Source: Merluccius polli
Taxonomy: Eukaryota > Chordata > Actinopteri > Gadiformes > Merlucciidae
Assembly (NCBI GenBank): GCA_030340625.1
Contig: JAOPHQ010002842.1
Coordinates: forward strand, 747,501-811,500
Length of the DNA stretch: 64,000 nt
Reading direction: 5' to 3'
Below, in pieces: positions 11,829 through 21,957 of this stretch (position 1 is its first letter; each line of letters opens with the position of its first letter). Under the pieces are notes generated by a model. That model was not told where the DNA came from. It saw only the letters and a list, made by a program, of their open reading frames with translations, and made no database searches. The position numbers and the translations under genes are program-made.

Positions 11829-11997
11829 TGTCAGCAGTACCGTGAGCGGGCCTCGGTGCTGGAGAACCAGCCGACAGGGACGTTCGTGCTGCAAGTTCAG
11901 GCCACCGACGCGGACGAGGGAGCGAATGGAAAAGTCAAATATGGGCTAATGCATCGAGACAGCGCCATGCCTGCCTTCAGAGTACACCAAGACACAG
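11829..11997 (+). CDS. CadN: Cadherin exon 3: first half of EC-b
   Basis: Starts CQQYRERASVLENQPTG and contains VQATDADEGANGKVKYG, the canonical N-terminal half of a repeat with calcium ligands E-N and DADEG-N. The Cys just after the preceding linker is typical of CadN repeats. The acceptor follows a long run of CCCCACC-type pyrimidine-rich sequence (11730-11828). Donor ACAG|GTAGGG; phase 0 in, phase 1 out. Confidence 0.92.
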
Positions 11998-12209
11998 GTA
12001 GGGGGCTGTCGCGGGCGGTCAGTGCCTTCCACGTTGGGAATATGTTTATATGCCATTTGCTGTAGAATGAGTGAATGCTATACATTCTGGAGGTAATTGG
12101 TTTCTATGTGATACGGTGGGGGGGCAATGGCTTACATGGAATAGGAAATTATATGATTGTCATTTCATTATTGAAATGTCAGTAATATGAGTGTTATATA
12201 AGTGGGGGG

Positions 12210-12500
12210 CTAGATGGATGGATGGATGGATAAGATAATGAATGGATGGATGGTTGAATGCATGAATAGACGGGATGATGGAAGATACAGAGATGGATGG
12301 GGTAATGATGGATGGACGGATAAGATAATGAATGGATGCATGGTTGAAAACATGAATAGATGGGACGATAGAGGAATGGGGCACTGGATGGATGAGATAA
12401 TGACAGATGGCTGAATGCATAAGTAGTTGGGATGATAGATAGTTGAATGGGGGAATGGACGGGTGGGTAAGATAATGAATGGATGGATGGCTGGTAGATA
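12210..12500. repeat. Imperfect GGAT/GAATGGATG minisatellite
   Basis: Repeats of ATGGATGG, ATAAGATAATGAATGG and ATGAATAGA(C/T)GGGA in blocks of about 80-100 bp. It ends about 30 nt before exon 4 and leaves it with a short pyrimidine tract. Confidence 0.9.
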
Positions 12501-12530
12501 AGGTGGCTGAGGATCCCACTGTATCCCCAG

Positions 12531-12701
12531 GAGTGATCGTGACGGCCAGGCGTTTTGACAGGGAGCGCCAGAGGGAGTATTCCATCACCGTCACGGCCAC
12601 CGATTGGGCAGAGGAGCCGCTCATCGGCATCTGTCAACTCAATATCCAAATACTGGACCTCAATGACAATAGCCCCAAGTTTGAGAATTTGCGCTATGAA
12701 T
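12531..12701 (+). CDS. CadN: Cadherin exon 4: second half of EC-b
   Basis: Encodes RRFDRERQREYSITVTATD and ends ILDLNDNSPKFENLRYE, with the LDRE-like and DxNDN motifs intact. Acceptor GTATCCCCAG has a very short pyrimidine tract because a purine-rich GGAT repeat ends about 30 nt before it, so the splice signal is weaker than its neighbours. Donor GAAT|GTAAGT is near consensus. Phase 1 both in and out. Confidence 0.93.
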
Positions 12702-12862
12702 GTAAGTATACCCCGCTAATAACCCCTGATACTCATGTGGTCCAAATTAACAGTACTATACTTCATACTGACAAAAATACTGAAATATGGTCGACTTGTG
12801 TCTGGCTGACACAATGTTATGATACATGTATGCATGATTCTCTACAACGCCGTCCCTTCCAG

Positions 12863-13035
12863 ATTTTCTGCGGGAAGACACCATGATCGGCACTAGCTTC
12901 CTGCGCGTGGCCGCCCACGATGACGACTTTGGCACGAACGCTGCGATAAGCTACTCCATGTCCCTGGAAGAGCCCGAGTACCTGAGGGTCAACCCTCTCA
13001 CCGGCTGGGTCTACGTGAACCAGCCTATATCACAG
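12863..13035 (+). CDS. CadN: Cadherin exon 5: first half of EC-c
   Basis: Reads FLREDTMIGTSFLRVAAHDD then NAAISYSMSL and NPLTGWVYVNQPISQ. The calcium-binding E and the DDDFGTN segment are present. Acceptor CCCTTCCAG, donor CACAG|GTCAGC; enters with two bases and leaves in phase 0. Confidence 0.92.
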
Positions 13036-13189
13036 GTCAGCCGGTAGTGCAATGATAGCGACGCAATCATCGCCGACACACCCCTACAATGTTGTTGTGT
13101 ATTTACGCTCAACAAGCCCATCCACCGCTTACACTAAGCCATGTGGATGGATCTATTCTGAATCATTAGAACAAGTGCAGTGCCCGTTC

Positions 13190-13475
13190 TAAACATGCAT
13201 TCTCGGTACAGGCCCGTTGCTTGGCTCCCGGTGGGGTATGAAGCCGGGCGGAGGACAGAAGAAAACCGCCGGAACGCGACGCAGCCAAAATGAAATAACC
13301 ACTGCGGTGATAAAGTAGAGCATGGATTTATTTAGCGGAGCACCAAATTCGACACAGCGCGTCCTTGGGTCCCCAGCAATACACCCGCCAAGTGTGAAGT
13401 CGATCAGATGAATGGTTCTCAAGATATGCGAGGGATAGATACACCCACATACGTACATACGTACAGACAGAGATT
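13190..13475. repeat. Dispersed repeat, probable LINE 3'-end type
   Basis: Contains CAATACACCCGCCAAGTGTG, AGTCGATCAGATGAATGGTT, CTCAAGATATGCGAGGGATA and an ACATACGTACATACGTACAG tail, a phrase I know as recurrent in teleost genomes. I cannot name the family with confidence. Confidence 0.4.
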
Positions 13476-14109
13476 CCTCGCTTGATAGTTGGATGATTAG
13501 GTATTCTCCAGCCTATTTGTGGTCATCAGTTATTTTGTTGTTGTTTTTTTGTTTGGAGAAGCAGCTGATCACTTGCAATGAGCAGTGTACAGTGTACATG
13601 ATTGTATTACCATCGCTATTGAAATGCCTTAAACCCTTTGTTTAATTCCAATGGCTGTGGAGATGTCAGTCAACATGGCCCGAGAATGTGATGTGCAAAA
13701 CCTTAGATGAATAAAGCAATTTAAATGTTCTCAAAGATTTAGAGTCAATTGAATATTTTATTTAACCTTTGGGACCCAGCTCGATATGAAAGCACTTCAT
13801 TAAATGTTTATTTCTTTTAGCTATGCCTTTGAGATAGTTTTGTTCCTGATTTACAGATCATAACATTCATAGCTATTGTGTTATCAACAAAAAGCCTGCC
13901 ACATTACTAACATTATTAAAATAACAAATTCCATGGCGGAATTGCAGAAATTAATTGGATTCTGATGTGAGATCAAATAAATGTTGCAGCTCGGTTATAT
14001 TCAAGGGTGCATTTTAAGGGGTTCACAGTGCTGGATTTGCACAGGGTACCCGGGTCTTGTAATGGTCCTGATTTAATCTCTGGTGTGCACCTTGATTTAA
14101 GATTTGAAT

Positions 14110-14197
<88 letters not shown>

Positions 14198-14727
14198 GGA
14201 ATGCTTGGGTTTTCCACAAAGGAGCTAGACAATAGAGTTGCTGAGCCAGGATTTTTATGAGCAGAATCATGCAATTATAGCATGGAAAATAGGACATGTG
14301 ACCAGCACAATGTCTATTAGTATGGTCATCCATGTGTTTGTGCATTCCATTGTGTCACAAGTGCAAAACATCACAGTTCCCCGCAATCACAGACACTTGC
14401 TTAGTCCAGATAAACCTCACCTACGTTTCTTCTTCAACTAATTACCTCCCTCATAAAAGATGCTGCTTTATTCCCTCTCTTTAAGTTTCACCTCGCTGTA
14501 CGTTTTCTCAGTCAAACGTACCCCCATCAACCTTCCCCACGGTTCAATTATTGCGCAATTAACACGGCCGCAGCTGACGTGCGTTGCCGCCATCTGCCCG
14601 AGAGAAGCATAGCTTAATAAACCTCCCCGCTCTCCCCCGCCGCTGTTTCACCCCTTGGCCGTTGTTGTTGCTGTGTGTGTTGTGTTTTAAATTCTAATGA
14701 CCAGCTAATTGTTGTTTTGAACTGCAG
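13476..14727. other. Intron 5, right part
   Basis: AT-rich unique sequence to 14000, then a dispersed repeat (14045-14110) joined to (TA)n at 14112-14193. No exon recognised before exon 6. Confidence 0.55.
14045..14193. repeat. Dispersed repeat copy A with (TA)n end
   Basis: Reads GGTACCCGGGTCTTGTAATG then GTCCTGATTTAA, TGGTGTGCACCT, ATTTAAGATTTGAATGG and about 41 TA units. A reverse-complement copy lies at 21379-21448, also beside a (TA)n tract. Confidence 0.85.
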
Positions 14728-14895
14728 AGGACCTACATCACCAGGGAGGTGGCGGCGACTGATGGGGGGAACCGCAGCACGTCGGTGGAGCTGGCCGTCA
14801 CCATCACCAACGTGAAGAACCAGCCGCCGCAGTGGGAGAGCGAGCGCTACAGCGTGGTCGTCCCTGAGAACACTGCCAGGGACACGCCCATAGTG
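14728..14895 (+). CDS. CadN: Cadherin exon 6: second half of EC-c, start of EC-d
   Basis: Encodes YITREVAATDGGNRSTSVEL, then ITNVKNQPPQWESERYSVVVPENTARDTPIV. The inter-repeat linker is degenerate: NVKNQPP replaces DVNDNPP, so the calcium site between EC-c and EC-d has probably lost a ligand. This fits the calcium-poor linkers known in some CadN repeats. Acceptor GAACTGCAG, donor GTG|GTACGG; phase 0 both sides. Confidence 0.92.
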
Positions 14896-15457
14896 GTACG
14901 GGACACACTACTCCACTAGGGGGCCTTTGGCTTTTTTTGTGAAAGATGCTCGCTGTTGTGTCTCTGCTGGAGACACCCAGCAAAATGACAATGAATATGG
15001 GTTCTGGGTGAGGCGTGTTGGTGTGGAGGCGAGTAGGCATTCGCTGCAGCGCACCAAAAGTAAACATGCACTACACTTACAACGCGTACCAATACACACG
15101 CCTATCTATCTATCAAACTGTAAGGTGAAGTGTGTTGATGTGGCGTATGTGTGCATATGAGATTACGCGTACAGACAGGTGTGGCGTATGTTGCGCTAAA
15201 TCAGGGGTAGCGTATGTGACGCGCACGCACTCTGTCAATTCGTGTGAACGCCACGTCTATATGAAATGACAACTGCCAGCACCTAAGTGACATGTGTGTA
15301 ACGCTTGTGTCTCCATTGTGAGTCTATGTGAATTGTTGGCATGCGTGTAGAGGTTTGATCAGATCTAAGTAGGTGCTAGTGAGGCGTTTGACATTAGTTG
15401 GCTGAATCGCTTTACACCTTATGTGTGCATTTGCGTGTGTGCATGTGTGTGTGTGCA

Positions 15458-15491
<34 letters not shown>

Positions 15492-16293
15492 CAGGTGCAT
15501 GTTTGTATATCGGTCGATATTTGACATTACATGCCTATAGTGGTACAGGAGTGTATACAAATGGGTGTCGCCCCCCTGAAACAAAGGTTGTTATTCACCA
15601 TAGTCTAAATTAAGGCTTTTCTTCAAAAGATGAAATGAAAGTCATTAAATTAGTAAACTGTATTAGGCTATTATATTATTAATTGAGATGGCAGAGCAAG
15701 TTGAGGACGTAGCTTTGTGCGTTGCTGCATTGCGTGTGATGCTGAAAACTACACTTGCTTTGTTATTAATCATTGTTTCATATGAAGGAGATTTGCCAAC
15801 AACCATCATTTCAAACTAAATTTAATTAGAGAATTTGCCTGACTTGCTGTGCAGCTTGATATCAGTAATGCATTAATGAACCAAACAACAATGTTTGACT
15901 TTTTGGCATTAGCCTATATGTTTTCTTTATTTAGGCAAAACATCATTGAATAGAAAACACGTATCTTATTCTTAAATGAATGAAAATACAATGTGCATGT
16001 AATGTAAATAAAATAGTCTATTCAATAAGGACAACAAATAACAAGATAATCTGAAAAAATCATGTAGGATTTTGTCAAACAGGCTATAATGGCATTAAAG
16101 AATATGCAATACTGAACTTGAACAAAATAATTAAGATAGCATACAAAAAATAGCTGACAGCAAGAAATTAAGAAGCTGATTTTAACTAACCCGCCCACAA
16201 ATCACTGGCATATGATAAATACAGAAAAAAGGCTGATCCGCAACCGCCTGCACACGCAGTTATAGTCGTCCCAATTACTAAATCCACGCATCT

Positions 16294-16329
<36 letters not shown>

Positions 16330-17190
16330 GGTCAATACTTGACTGAGATACATTACCATACTGTTGGGCTAATTATGACAATTCTCCTCCACTTGCAGTC
16401 TTCTTATTCACAGTTGGAATGATAAGTGCGGTCCCGGGTGGGTGCTAACCACACTGTTTTGCAGTCACTGGATATTCTCAGTGTGCCACAGCTTTGAAAT
16501 CATGGAGAATGTGCTAAATGTTTTTGAAATGTTTTTCATGCCATCTTGCTCCAAGTGAAGCCGACATTATTGCACATGTTAGCAGGTTCCTGACCTCAGG
16601 GTAATTAAATCCATTCAAAATATCTCCTTTGATGGGAAAAATGTATTGCTGTCAATGTGCAAGACGAGTAAATCATTTTCCTCCCCAGTTCTTATTTAGA
16701 GGCCTTATTTAAATAAAAGAGGTCCCTCCGGGACACATACGATATGGCTGGCCCTCAGCCCACGATACGCCACGTCATTTCTCACATGATCAATCATCAA
16801 AATGAATTTCGTCCAAATCTAATCTTGCACGCAAACCTCTCCCACTGCCGAAGCATCAAATCAGTCTGACCTTGCGCTCAAGGTCGTTCTGGGGGTTCAG
16901 AACATGAACCAAACTAATCTGTCTGCAACCAGAGAGTTGTTTGAACAAGGTGGTAACTGAGAGGCATGTGTCACGTGACTCAAATAAAATATTCACAAAC
17001 ACATTTTGTGTTGATTTACATAATACAGGTGCTTATGCAAATTCGAACTGAAAGTACATAACACCTCAAAAAGTTTAGGCTGTTAAGTTTAAGCTGAGAG
17101 AAGAAACTGTGAAAAGTACAAAAAATAAAAAAACAATTTGATTCCAACCCTAACTGCACTCCATAATATCTTTGCGAGGCAAGTTGTTTG
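14896..17190. other. Intron 6: no recognised gene
   Basis: GCGTATGTG-like repeats at 15130-15230, (GT)n at 15433-15495 and 16297-16326. The rest is AT-rich unique sequence. Confidence 0.55.
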
Positions 17191-17204
17191 AGATTTATGG
17201 GTTT

Positions 17205-17348
17205 TAATATAAATGCCATTTGGTGGACACTTTTATCCAAAGCATCTTACAATACCGTGAGTGCATACATTTTTAGCATGGGTGGTCCCAGTGGGAATCG
17301 AACCCCTAACCCTGGCAACGTTAATGCCGTGCTCTACCAGTTAAGCGA
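17205..17348 (-). mobile_element. tRNA-derived SINE (minus strand)
   Basis: Read on the minus strand it has GGTAGAGCACGGC, a perfect Pol III B box GGTTCGATTCC (complement of 17294-17304), and the tail GCTTTGGATAAAAGTGTCC ending CCAAATGGCATTTA, a tail widespread in teleost SINEs. Its head lies about 40 nt from exon 7, so it forms part of the exon 7 acceptor neighbourhood. Confidence 0.85.
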
Positions 17349-17388
17349 TTGTTTCAGCGGTTTTCACTGTTTTTTTCCCGCCTTCAAG

Positions 17389-17638
17389 ACCATCAAAGCA
17401 ACCTCCCTGCTGGGTGACCCGAGGGTGACGTACAACCTGGAGGATGGGATGGTGCCAGAAACCAACATGCCAGTACGCTTCTACCTCTCGCCCAACCGGG
17501 AAGATGGCTCCGCCTCCATCCTGGTGTCTGAGCCCCTTGACTACGAGACCACGCCCCTTTTCTCTCTGCGGGTCCGGGCTCAGAACGTGGCGGCTGTGCC
17601 TCTCGCGGCGTTCACAACTGTTTACGTCAATGTGACAG
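17389..17638 (+). CDS. CadN: Cadherin exon 7: body of EC-d
   Basis: Encodes TIKATSLLGDPRVTYNLEDG, ETNMPVRFYLSPN and SEPLDYETTPLFSLRVRAQN, the central and C-terminal strands of a cadherin repeat. The usual AxDxD calcium motif in the first part is absent (KATSLLGDP), so EC-d looks calcium-poor. Acceptor is CCGCCTTCAAG, a less common AAG form. A SINE head on the minus strand ends about 40 nt upstream. Donor ACAG|GTAGAG; phase 0 in, 1 out. Confidence 0.9.
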
Positions 17639-17846
17639 GTAGAGCGCTTGGGACGCTAAGCCAGGCTTATTCTTTGGCTTAAGGTCATATATGTACATAA
17701 TTATACAGTTCATTGTGCATTGTGTATTATACGTATGTGTGTTTCATTAATGTATTCATTCGTTCGTTTAATTATTCATGTGCATTTTATTGGGTTTGAT
17801 TTGGTTCCAGGACATCATTATCTCTTTCCTTCATGTTTCCCCGCAG

Positions 17847-17974
17847 ATGTGAACGACAACGTGCCGTTCTTCACCTCCTCCATCTACGAGGCCTCTGTGC
17901 CGGAGGGAGCACAGAGAGGCACCCTGGTGCTCCAGGTGTCCTCTCATGACAAAGATCTGGGACTCAACAGCGAG
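17847..17974 (+). CDS. CadN: Cadherin exon 8: EC-d/EC-e linker and start of EC-e
   Basis: Starts with DVNDNVPFFTSSIYEASVPE, a perfect calcium linker, and ends SSHDKDLGLNSE. The donor GAG|GTGTGT is the first unit of a (GT)12 tract at 17975-17998, so the 5' splice site sits inside a microsatellite. Phase enters with two bases and leaves in 0. Confidence 0.91.
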
Positions 17975-18305
17975 GTGTGTGTGTGTGTGTGTGTGTGTGC
18001 TGGTTGCTCCCTCACTTAAGGAAATTGCATTGTAGCTAGGTTGAAGCCACCGTCTCTGTGTCTCTCGCTGCATCCTGGCCAGTGTTGTGTGTTTGTGTGT
18101 GTGTATGGATGGCAGTCCTCGTATTGTGTGCTCTCTATACAGCGTGAGGTGGTTGAGGTGTATGACAGCCGTCGTTGTGTTGATGAAGTGGCTACAAAAA
18201 GTGTACCCATGCAGCTGGGAAACCATATCAATATCCCTCTGTTGATTTTATATAAATACACACACACACACACACATACACACATACGCCAGTGTCTAGG
18301 GTGGA

Positions 18306-18553
18306 GGGCGACAGTGGCTCAGGAGGTAGAGCAGGTTTGTAGGAATCGGAAGGTTGCTGGTTTGATCCCTGGCTACTCCTAGCTAGGGACACCTAGGGTT
18401 AGACACCTAACCCTAAATGCTCCCGGCGAGCTGGCTGTCGGCGTGCATGGTTGACACCTCCGTAGGTGTATGAATGTGTGTATGAATGGGTGAATGTGAG
18501 GCAATAATTGTAAAGCGTTTTCTGGTCTGAAAAGCGCTCTAAATGCAGTCCAT
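18306..18553 (+). mobile_element. tRNA-derived SINE (plus strand)
   Basis: A box TGGCTCAGGAG (fits TRGYNNARNNG) at 18315, B box GGTTTGATCCC at 18359-18369, then CCCGGCGAGCTGGCTGTCGG and the tail GTAAAGCG, CTGAAAAGCGCTCTAAATGC, AGTCCATTTACCAT. This is a common teleost SINE structure. It is not a tRNA gene: the cloverleaf is not conserved. Confidence 0.88.
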
Positions 18554-18630
18554 TTACCATACATACATTACAAGTCAGGCACACAAATCCCTTTTCACAG
18601 TTTGTGTAGCAATATTCTATATATTCGATA

Positions 18631-18677
<47 letters not shown>

Positions 18678-18981
18678 CAGGGCTTGAAAACGAAATTATT
18701 TTTCAATCGTTCCGCTCCGAACGGAACCGGTATATTTAACGTTTTCGTTCTTGCGTTCCGCCACCAACATATCGTTCCTGAACCGGTTCGGAACGTAAAA
18801 TAACGTTTGTTCTTAACGTTCCGGCAGTGTTATTGGGCCTCCGCGGTGTGTTACTATTGCCGCCCCCCCCCCGCCGGCCGTGGTGTGTTTCTATAGGGGT
18901 TATGCGCAACATACTTCCGCATTCTGCTAAACAAGTCTCATCACATCCGGTTCAGGTCCACTGTACCGCGCTCGCATTATG

Positions 18982-19455
18982 TTATTTATTAATCCGCACT
19001 TCCAGACCGTCACCGGGGCTTCTGAGTAATATGTCCGAGGAGAGCAGCCCTCTCCCGGACTCACGCTAGCTTTTATCGCTGTTTTTTTTAAAATTGTATT
19101 TATTAATCCACACTTCCAGGCCGTCACCGGGGCTTCAGAGTAATGTGTGTCCGAAGACAGTAGCCCTCTCCCGGACACAGACGCTAGCTTTAACCGCTGT
19201 TTATTTTTATTTATTTATTTATTTAATCCGCACTTCCAGACCGTCACCGGGACTTCAGAGTAATGTGTCCGAGGAGAGCAGCCCTCTCCCGGACACAAGC
19301 TAGCTTTTAACCGCTGTTTAAAAAAAAAAAAAGTATTTATTAATCCGCACTTCCAGACCGTCACCGGGGCTTCAGAGTAACGTGTCCGAGGAGAGCAGCC
19401 CTCTCCCGGACTCACTCGATAGCTTTTACCGCTGTTTTTTTTTTTTTTTTTTTTT
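18982..19455. repeat. Four tandem ~115-bp repeats inside the hAT element
   Basis: Each unit has TATTTATTAATCCGCACTTC, CAGACCGTCACCGGGGCTTC, TGTCCGAGGAGAGCAGCCCT and GCTAGCTTTTA-CCGCTGTTT followed by a variable A/T run. Units differ mainly in the homopolymer and TTTA stretches. Confidence 0.92.
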
Positions 19456-19639
19456 TTCCATCCATCTTTTCTTCTCACTAACATTCAGATGTTAAAACCA
19501 AATAAAACGCCAACAGTAAAAAGGGCTAACTAGGCCAAGTCAATAGCTGTCGCCATCAGTTCCTACCGCTGCTACCGGCTTTAACGACAAGCGGAAGTCA
19601 GGAGACCAGTTTTCCGGTTTGGTCACGTGACGCTCGGCA

Positions 19640-19830
19640 TAAAGCCCATTGCGCACCCCCCGTCGGCCGTTACTATTGCGCCCCCCCCCCCCCCCCCCCC
19701 GCGGTGTGTTACTATTGCGCGCCCCCCCCCCCCCCCCCCCCGTCGGTGTTTGTGTTACTATTGCGGGCATAGACATATATACATAGTATACATGTATATA
19801 TGTCTATGATTGCGGGCACCCCCGCCGGCC
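19640..19830. repeat. Poly-C tracts each led by GTGTTACTATTGCG
   Basis: Two runs of about 20 C (19681-19700, 19722-19741) each follow GTTACTATTGCGC. The same phrase occurs at 18843 and, as GTGTTACGATCGCGCCC, on the minus strand at 8405-8430. Confidence 0.85.
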
Positions 19831-20569
19831 GTAGGTCCGCGGTGACGCTCGAACGTGAACGTCGTTTTACGGCAGCGGAAGATTTACGACAGCCAGCATA
19901 CAGACAGTAAACAGACAGTGAGCAACGGACTTCACATGATATTATTCACAACTCGGATTAATTTAATGAAACCCATTGATTCTTTTGACCGGTGGACCCT
20001 TACGGACTTAAGGAATATAAACAATGCAGGAACGGACACACACCGTACGGACTTTATGATCGCTTCAAAAGTTGGAAGTCAGACCTTTTCCCCGTCTCTC
20101 TTGTTTACCGGTAAGTCTGATGAATTATGCGTTGGTGTTCATAGTTTGTGTTAAATGAACTGAATGATTTATCTGTGGAGAATCTAACTGATCTAACGAT
20201 GTGCGTTATGTCCATATGGACAGACGTTTAAACGGTTACCGTATCTTTGTGTAGGTGATCTAAACGGCTTAAGTCGTTCAAGAAATAATTTAGATAAAAT
20301 CCAGATCCGGCCTCAATTGGAGACCTGCGTTTATTTGTCAAAACGTGTCGCCACACCCCTGCGTCTATTAGGGACCCCGCTTTTATTGGAAGTTTTACGG
20401 TATATAGAGAACGAAAAAAACCCGTTATTAACCGGTTTTGGGGATTTCAGAATAACGTTTCTGTTCCGGAACAGTTGAAGACCATTTGGTTTTCGTTTCC
20501 GTTTCCGTTCCTCGTAAAATTCCGTTCGTTTTCGGTTTTCGTTTTCGTTCCTTGAACCGGTTCGGAGCC

Positions 20570-20610
<41 letters not shown>

Positions 20611-20648
20611 TATATATAATCTTATTTATAATCTTCGGTCCTTCTCAG

Positions 20649-20835
20649 ATCACATACTCTCTGCTGAGCGACAGCAGTGGGGACCATGAGCTGTTCCGCA
20701 TGGACCCCGCCCAGGGAACCATTTACACCGAGGCCGTATTCGACCGCGAGGCCCGCAGCTCCTACCTGCTGGAGGTCCAGTCCGAGGACGGCCACGAGTC
20801 TGCCAGGCCCGGCAAGAACAAACAGCCCAACTCAG
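20649..20835 (+). CDS. CadN: Cadherin exon 9: body of EC-e
   Basis: Encodes ITYSLLSDSSGDHELFRMDP and AVFDREARSSYLLEVQSEDGHES, with the F-DRE motif typical of cadherin repeats. Acceptor GTCCTTCTCAG, donor TCAG|GTGAGG. A (TA)n tract and a 1.9-kb hAT element end about 70-80 nt upstream. Phase 0 in, 1 out. Confidence 0.92.
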
Positions 20836-20857
20836 GTGAGGTGGCTAAGTGTCTTCC

Positions 20858-21280
20858 TATGGTTGCCAACCATGATTCCTTGAGGTTTATGGCCAATTGT
20901 AAAGCTCTGACTCACCATTGTGATTTATACTCTAGGGTAGGATGGCCTGCTCTGGCTACCCGTAGGCTCTGTCATTGGTGCACTTTCTCGGTCTGCTCCC
21001 GTACTACTTATATGTCCTTATCACGCAGAAAAGTACTCTCTGCGTTCTCAGGACTTTTTTATGCCGCCAGTCCCAAATGTCCGTACGGAAATTGGAAAAA
21101 GGGCGTTTGTGTATTCTGCGCCCTCGGCATGGAATGACTTGAAACTCAATGAATGAATCTCGCTAAATGCTTTTAAATCCAAAATGAAAGAAGTAAGATG
21201 TTAATGTTTTTTATTTAACTGGTTATGAAACTGACTCCTAGAAAAATATTTCCCTATGTTCCCTAAGTACTAAATCCAAG

Positions 21281-21348
<68 letters not shown>

Positions 21349-21600
21349 GCATTATATAGCCTTACAAATTGGAAAATATTCATTCAAATCTTAAATCGAG
21401 GTGCACACCAGAATTTAAATCAGGACCATTACAAGAACCGGGTACCCGGTTTTGTTCTTTTTCATTTTCTTTGGGTTTTCTGTCTGTAACTTTGTGCGTG
21501 TTATTTATGCTGCTGCCTGTCTAGGCCAGGTCTCTCTTTAAAAAGAGATTCTTAATCTCATTGGGACTCTCCTGGTTAAATAAAGGTTAAATAAATACAA
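20858..21600 (+). mobile_element. 5'-truncated LINE fragment (ORF2 C-terminus and 3' UTR)
   Basis: One frame reads SLRSQDFFMPPVPNVRTEIG then KRAFVYSAPSAWNDLKL, a C-terminal motif familiar from teleost non-LTR ORF2 proteins. The 3' end CAGGTCTCTCTTTAAAAAGA, then CCTGGTTAAATAAAGGTTAAATAAA-type sequence, is a very common teleost LINE tail. A (TA)n tract and an inverted dispersed repeat sit inside at 21285-21448. It starts about 20 nt after exon 9. Exact clade uncertain. Confidence 0.65.
21285..21448. repeat. (TA)n plus dispersed repeat copy B (inverted relative to copy A)
   Basis: (TA)n at 21285-21345, then CATTCAAATCTTAAATCGAG, GTGCACACCA, AAATCAGGACCATTACAAGA and CGGGTACCCGG, the reverse complement of 14045-14110 with few changes. 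Confidence 0.85.
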
Positions 21601-21921
21601 TTAAAAACAAGACTAGGTCAAAAACCTGATACGTGACCAGACCGTGAATCCGTCCTTAGTGCTCGATAGATTCAGAATGAACGGCGGTCAATAAAGGGAG
21701 CGCTTGCAAAGGATGTAAGAGAGGACTGTCTGCACCTATTTATTTCGAAAGAGCAAAGCCCAATGGGGAAACAAGAACAACCACATCGTCACTCACTACG
21801 ACCAATGGTGTACCTCTATCACTCAGTCACCCAGACACCCAGTCACTCACTCACTCACTCACTCAGTGACAGAGCGTCGCGGATATAGGGAGGGGTGGAG
21901 GAGGTGGTGGTGGTGGTAGCA

Positions 21922-21957
<36 letters not shown>

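Larger units (their letters stand above)
18678..20572. mobile_element. 1.9-kb hAT-like element inserted in (TA)n
   Basis: Begins CAGGGCTTGAAAACG and ends GGTTCGGAGCCCTG, flanked by ATGTATAT and ATATATAT (7 of 8 match) as target duplication within a TA tract. GAACCGG-type subterminal motifs occur near both ends. The interior has four tandem ~115-bp repeats and several C runs, but no transposase domain that I recognise. Confidence 0.75.

Noticed and set aside
18306..18380. tRNA gene suggested by A and B boxes
   Set aside because: No intact cloverleaf or acceptor stem; followed by a SINE body and tail. The same applies at 17290 and 49045.
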